The notes beneath the pieces are model-generated. The model saw only the letters and a program-made list of their open reading frames with translations. It made no database searches and was not told where the DNA came from. A stretch of 64,000 nt of DNA from Congregibacter variabilis (GTDB taxonomy: Bacteria; Pseudomonadota; Gammaproteobacteria; Pseudomonadales; Halieaceae): the NCBI RefSeq assembly GCF_045689235.1, contig NZ_CP136864.1:930001-994000 (forward strand), read 5' to 3'. This document shows, in pieces, positions 62,064 through 64,000 of the stretch. Position numbers and translations under genes: made by a program. Position 1 is the first letter of the stretch. Each line of letters starts with the position of its first letter.

Positions 62064-63377
62064 CTAGAGTGGCTTCAATAACGGCTCAGAGACACCCGAT
62101 ACACCCGTCATCGCAAGCATAACCAGTAACGCGGATTGGGGGCCTTTGTAGGAATCCATAGGCGCATACCACTCATCGGGCGAATGCGCTCCGCCCGCAT
62201 CACCACCGGCTGACAAGGTCACCGCAGGAATCCCAAGAGACATAGGCACATTGGAGTCAGTACTGGATATACCCAGACCTTCCAGCTTTGCCCCTACCGT
62301 GTCGTAGGCCAGCGCCGCAGCTTGCACCAAAGGACTACTTGGGGGAGTACTGCCAACCGGGCGATCACCAATCAACTTGAACTCCACCCGAATTTCTCCG
62401 TTGTTCCAACGGGCATTCTCCTCGGCAACTCCTGCCTCGGCAGCAGCTTTGGTTTTTTCCTCAAGCTTCGCCAATTCATCTTTATCGTTAGAGCGCATAT
62501 CCAAAGCCAGAACGGCATGTGCAGCTATCGAATTGACGGAAGTACCCCCCATCACTGTGCCTACGGTGAAGGTGGTTTTAGGCGCTGCAGGCGTTTCGAT
62601 ATCGCCAATTTTTGCAATAGCTCTGCCCATGGCGTGGGTGGCACTTGCCAGCCCAAAGGCGCCAAAAGAATGGCCCCCGGGACCAATAAAGTGAAATTCA
62701 AAGCGACGACTACCCGTGCCACCGTTAGTAATGCGGCGCATTTTTACGCCGTCGATGGATACAAAACCGTCGATCCCGGGATGATCTCGAAAGATACCCT
62801 TGATGCCGCGCAAATCCCCACGGCCTTCTTCACCGACGTTACCCGCAAAAATTATGTCACCCACGGTTTCAATACCGCTGGTTTCAAGAGCATCGATAAC
62901 TGATAGCAGTGCCGCCAGGCCCCGGGTGTCATCCCCAATTCCCGGCGCGTAGTAGCGTCCGTCACGCAAAGTGACCGTTGTGTCGATATCTTCTGGAAAA
63001 ACCGTATCAAGGTGCGCCGCAATCAGGAATGTGGGGCCATCGCCCGTGCCCTTTCGAATCGCTATGGCGTTACCAGTTTCATCAATGTAGGCATCACTGA
63101 GACCGCGGCTTTTCATCTGCTCCAGAAAATAGGCAGCACGACGTTCTTCCTTAAAAGGTGGTGCGGGTATCTCCGTCAGACGAATAAGCTCCTCAAGATA
63201 AGCCGACTCCTGCGCTTCGATCTGCGCGAGTGCCTTCTGCACCTTGACATCTTTGCGCAATAAGGAAAATTGAGTGTCGACCGCGCTGTCGATGGCAACA
63301 ATGTCCTGCTGCGCCCAGCTTCCAGCGGCGAGGAAAGACGTGATAACACTAAGGAAAACAAACCGGCAAAAACGCAT
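62064..63377 (-). CDS. Secreted M20 peptidase, peptidase T-like (paralogue of 36-37 kb copy)
   Basis: 437 residues, signal peptide to AAGSWAQQD. The same blocks as the copy at 36234-37556: LTEIPAPPFKE, AAHLDTVFPEDID, APGIGDDTRG, GNVGEEGRGDLRG, GGHSFGAFGLAS, GGTSVNSI, SSTDSNVP and a terminal AHSPDEWY. Most of the length aligns by eye. Presumably a dinuclear zinc peptidase of the periplasm, with overlapping specificity. Single gene, divergent from the hydrolase at the right edge. Confidence 0.92.
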   Translation of the reverse strand: MRFCRFVFLSVITSFLAAGSWAQQDIVAIDSAVDTQFSLLRKDVKVQKALAQIEAQESAYLEELIRLTEIPAPPFKEERRAAYFLEQMKSRGLSDAYIDETGNAIAIRKGTGDGPTFLIAAHLDTVFPEDIDTTVTLRDGRYYAPGIGDDTRGLAALLSVIDALETSGIETVGDIIFAGNVGEEGRGDLRGIKGIFRDHPGIDGFVSIDGVKMRRITNGGTGSRRFEFHFIGPGGHSFGAFGLASATHAMGRAIAKIGDIETPAAPKTTFTVGTVMGGTSVNSIAAHAVLALDMRSNDKDELAKLEEKTKAAAEAGVAEENARWNNGEIRVEFKLIGDRPVGSTPPSSPLVQAAALAYDTVGAKLEGLGISSTDSNVPMSLGIPAVTLSAGGDAGGAHSPDEWYAPMDSYKGPQSALLVMLAMTGVSGVSEPLLKPL

Positions 63378-63569
63378 ACGTTGAAGCTCCTTTAATTAAT
63401 AACACTCATCAAGTCTGAGTGACCGCACAATATGGACGCCAAACAGGCGTTTCTCTTGCAGCTGACAGGCATCATACGATACGTTCGCGCGCAGTGAATA
63501 CGACATTCACTCAGGCCCGAGCCCTTGAGGGCTGATTCAACTATTAAAGTACATAGGTCCCCACTTCCA

Positions 63570-64000
63570 ATGAAAGCCAGATCACCTTCGTTTTTAGCCC
63601 TGCTTTTTTCTCTTACGCTGCTGCTAGTCAGCACGGCCAGTATCGCCAGGGACAGCGCCTTTCCGCCGGTCAAGACCTCCACGGTGAACGGAACACAAAT
63701 TGCCTGGACACAGATGGGCGATCCTGAGGGAACCCCTATGCTGATGATTATGGGGCTGGGAGCATCTCACAAAGTATGGGGCGAAGAATTCTCCAATGGA
63801 CTGGTCGCAAAAGGGTTCAGGCTTGTTTTGTTAGACAACCGGGATGTGGGAGGCTCCCAAAAGTACGATGACTGGGGCGAGCCGGTACTGTGGTGGAATA
63901 TGCTCAAAGCAAAGTTGGGCTTTGAAGTCTCCCACGCCTACACACTCTCGGATATGGGCAACGATGCCGTGGCGCTGCTTGATCTACTGCAGATAGAACG
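63570..64000 (+). CDS. Exported alpha/beta hydrolase (3' end beyond window)
   Basis: 143 residues visible from ATG 63570. A signal peptide ends near STASIARDS. Then HGLG-like MIMGLGASHKVWG (oxyanion region), LLDNRDVGGSQK and NDAVALLDLLQIE lead towards the nucleophile, which lies outside the window. NRDVGGS with LLDNRD is typical of RdmC/methylesterase-like hydrolases. Divergent from the M20 gene, no operon partner seen. Confidence 0.85.
   Translation, partial: MKARSPSFLALLFSLTLLLVSTASIARDSAFPPVKTSTVNGTQIAWTQMGDPEGTPMLMIMGLGASHKVWGEEFSNGLVAKGFRLVLLDNRDVGGSQKYDDWGEPVLWWNMLKAKLGFEVSHAYTLSDMGNDAVALLDLLQIE

Noticed and set aside
63392..63682. 96-residue minus-strand frame at right edge
   Set aside because: Overlaps the signal-peptide start of the alpha/beta hydrolase and has no domain.

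Overview
The window looks like chromosomal DNA of an aerobic, marine-type gammaproteobacterium. FabY, YeaC/DUF1315, DUF3301, RMF, an NAD-dependent GDH of about 1600 residues, PepN and the mix of secreted hydrolases would fit the OM60/NOR5 (Halieaceae) group or relatives. That placement is an inference from gene content, not a measured relationship. No insertion sequence, prophage, integrase or CRISPR array was found, and coding density is high. Many genes appear to start at GTG or TTG, often in 4-bp stop/start overlaps.

Layout. 1-4.1 kb (minus): a large lipoprotein built from two near-identical modules, cut by the left edge and preceded by a PHO-box-like array, then a secreted M20 peptidase. 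4.3 kb: rmf. 4.7-9.5 kb (minus): NAD-glutamate dehydrogenase. 9.8-16.7 kb (plus): a compact MoxR/Bat operon (MoxR, DUF58, DUF4381, BatA-like, BatB-TPR, BatD). 16.7-22.2 kb (minus): nadK, rhomboid protease, yeaC, DUF2797 and pepN, nearly without gaps. 22.4-27.1 kb: lipoproteins, lipA, and an outer-membrane barrel with a glycine-zipper protein.

27.2-42.6 kb is the accessory-looking part. It holds a sulfatase, an acyl-CoA dehydrogenase, a creatininase/ketopantoate-reductase/SDR operon, a secreted cupin joined to a NYN-type RNase, an AbgB-like amidohydrolase, a DsbA-fold isomerase, an M20 peptidase plus SprT-like protein, and a three-gene run of an active M16 peptidase, a degenerate M16 partner and a predicted secreted ADP-ribosylglycohydrolase. 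This last run is the best candidate for an uncharacterised system.

42.6-64 kb is mostly housekeeping and metabolism: a GNAT enzyme, a PAS-GGDEF cyclase with an intact I-site, a PafA-like phosphatase, an aminotransferase, a phospholipase-D-like lipoprotein, tRNA-Asp and tRNA-Val, queD, a LysE exporter, a YbfF-like esterase with DUF3301, a dienoyl-CoA isomerase-like crotonase, a YdjA-like nitroreductase, an FkbM methyltransferase, FabY divergent from an AraC-type regulator, a thiolase, RibB with a degenerate GCHII domain, an Arg-repeat protein, a second M20 peptidase closely related to the one at 36-37 kb, and an alpha/beta hydrolase cut by the right edge.

Taken together, the genes suggest a heterotroph that degrades exported peptides, sulfate and phosphate esters and lipids. 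Four M20-family hydrolases, two M16 proteins, PepN and the NAD-GDH would feed peptide-derived amino acids and glutamate into central metabolism.
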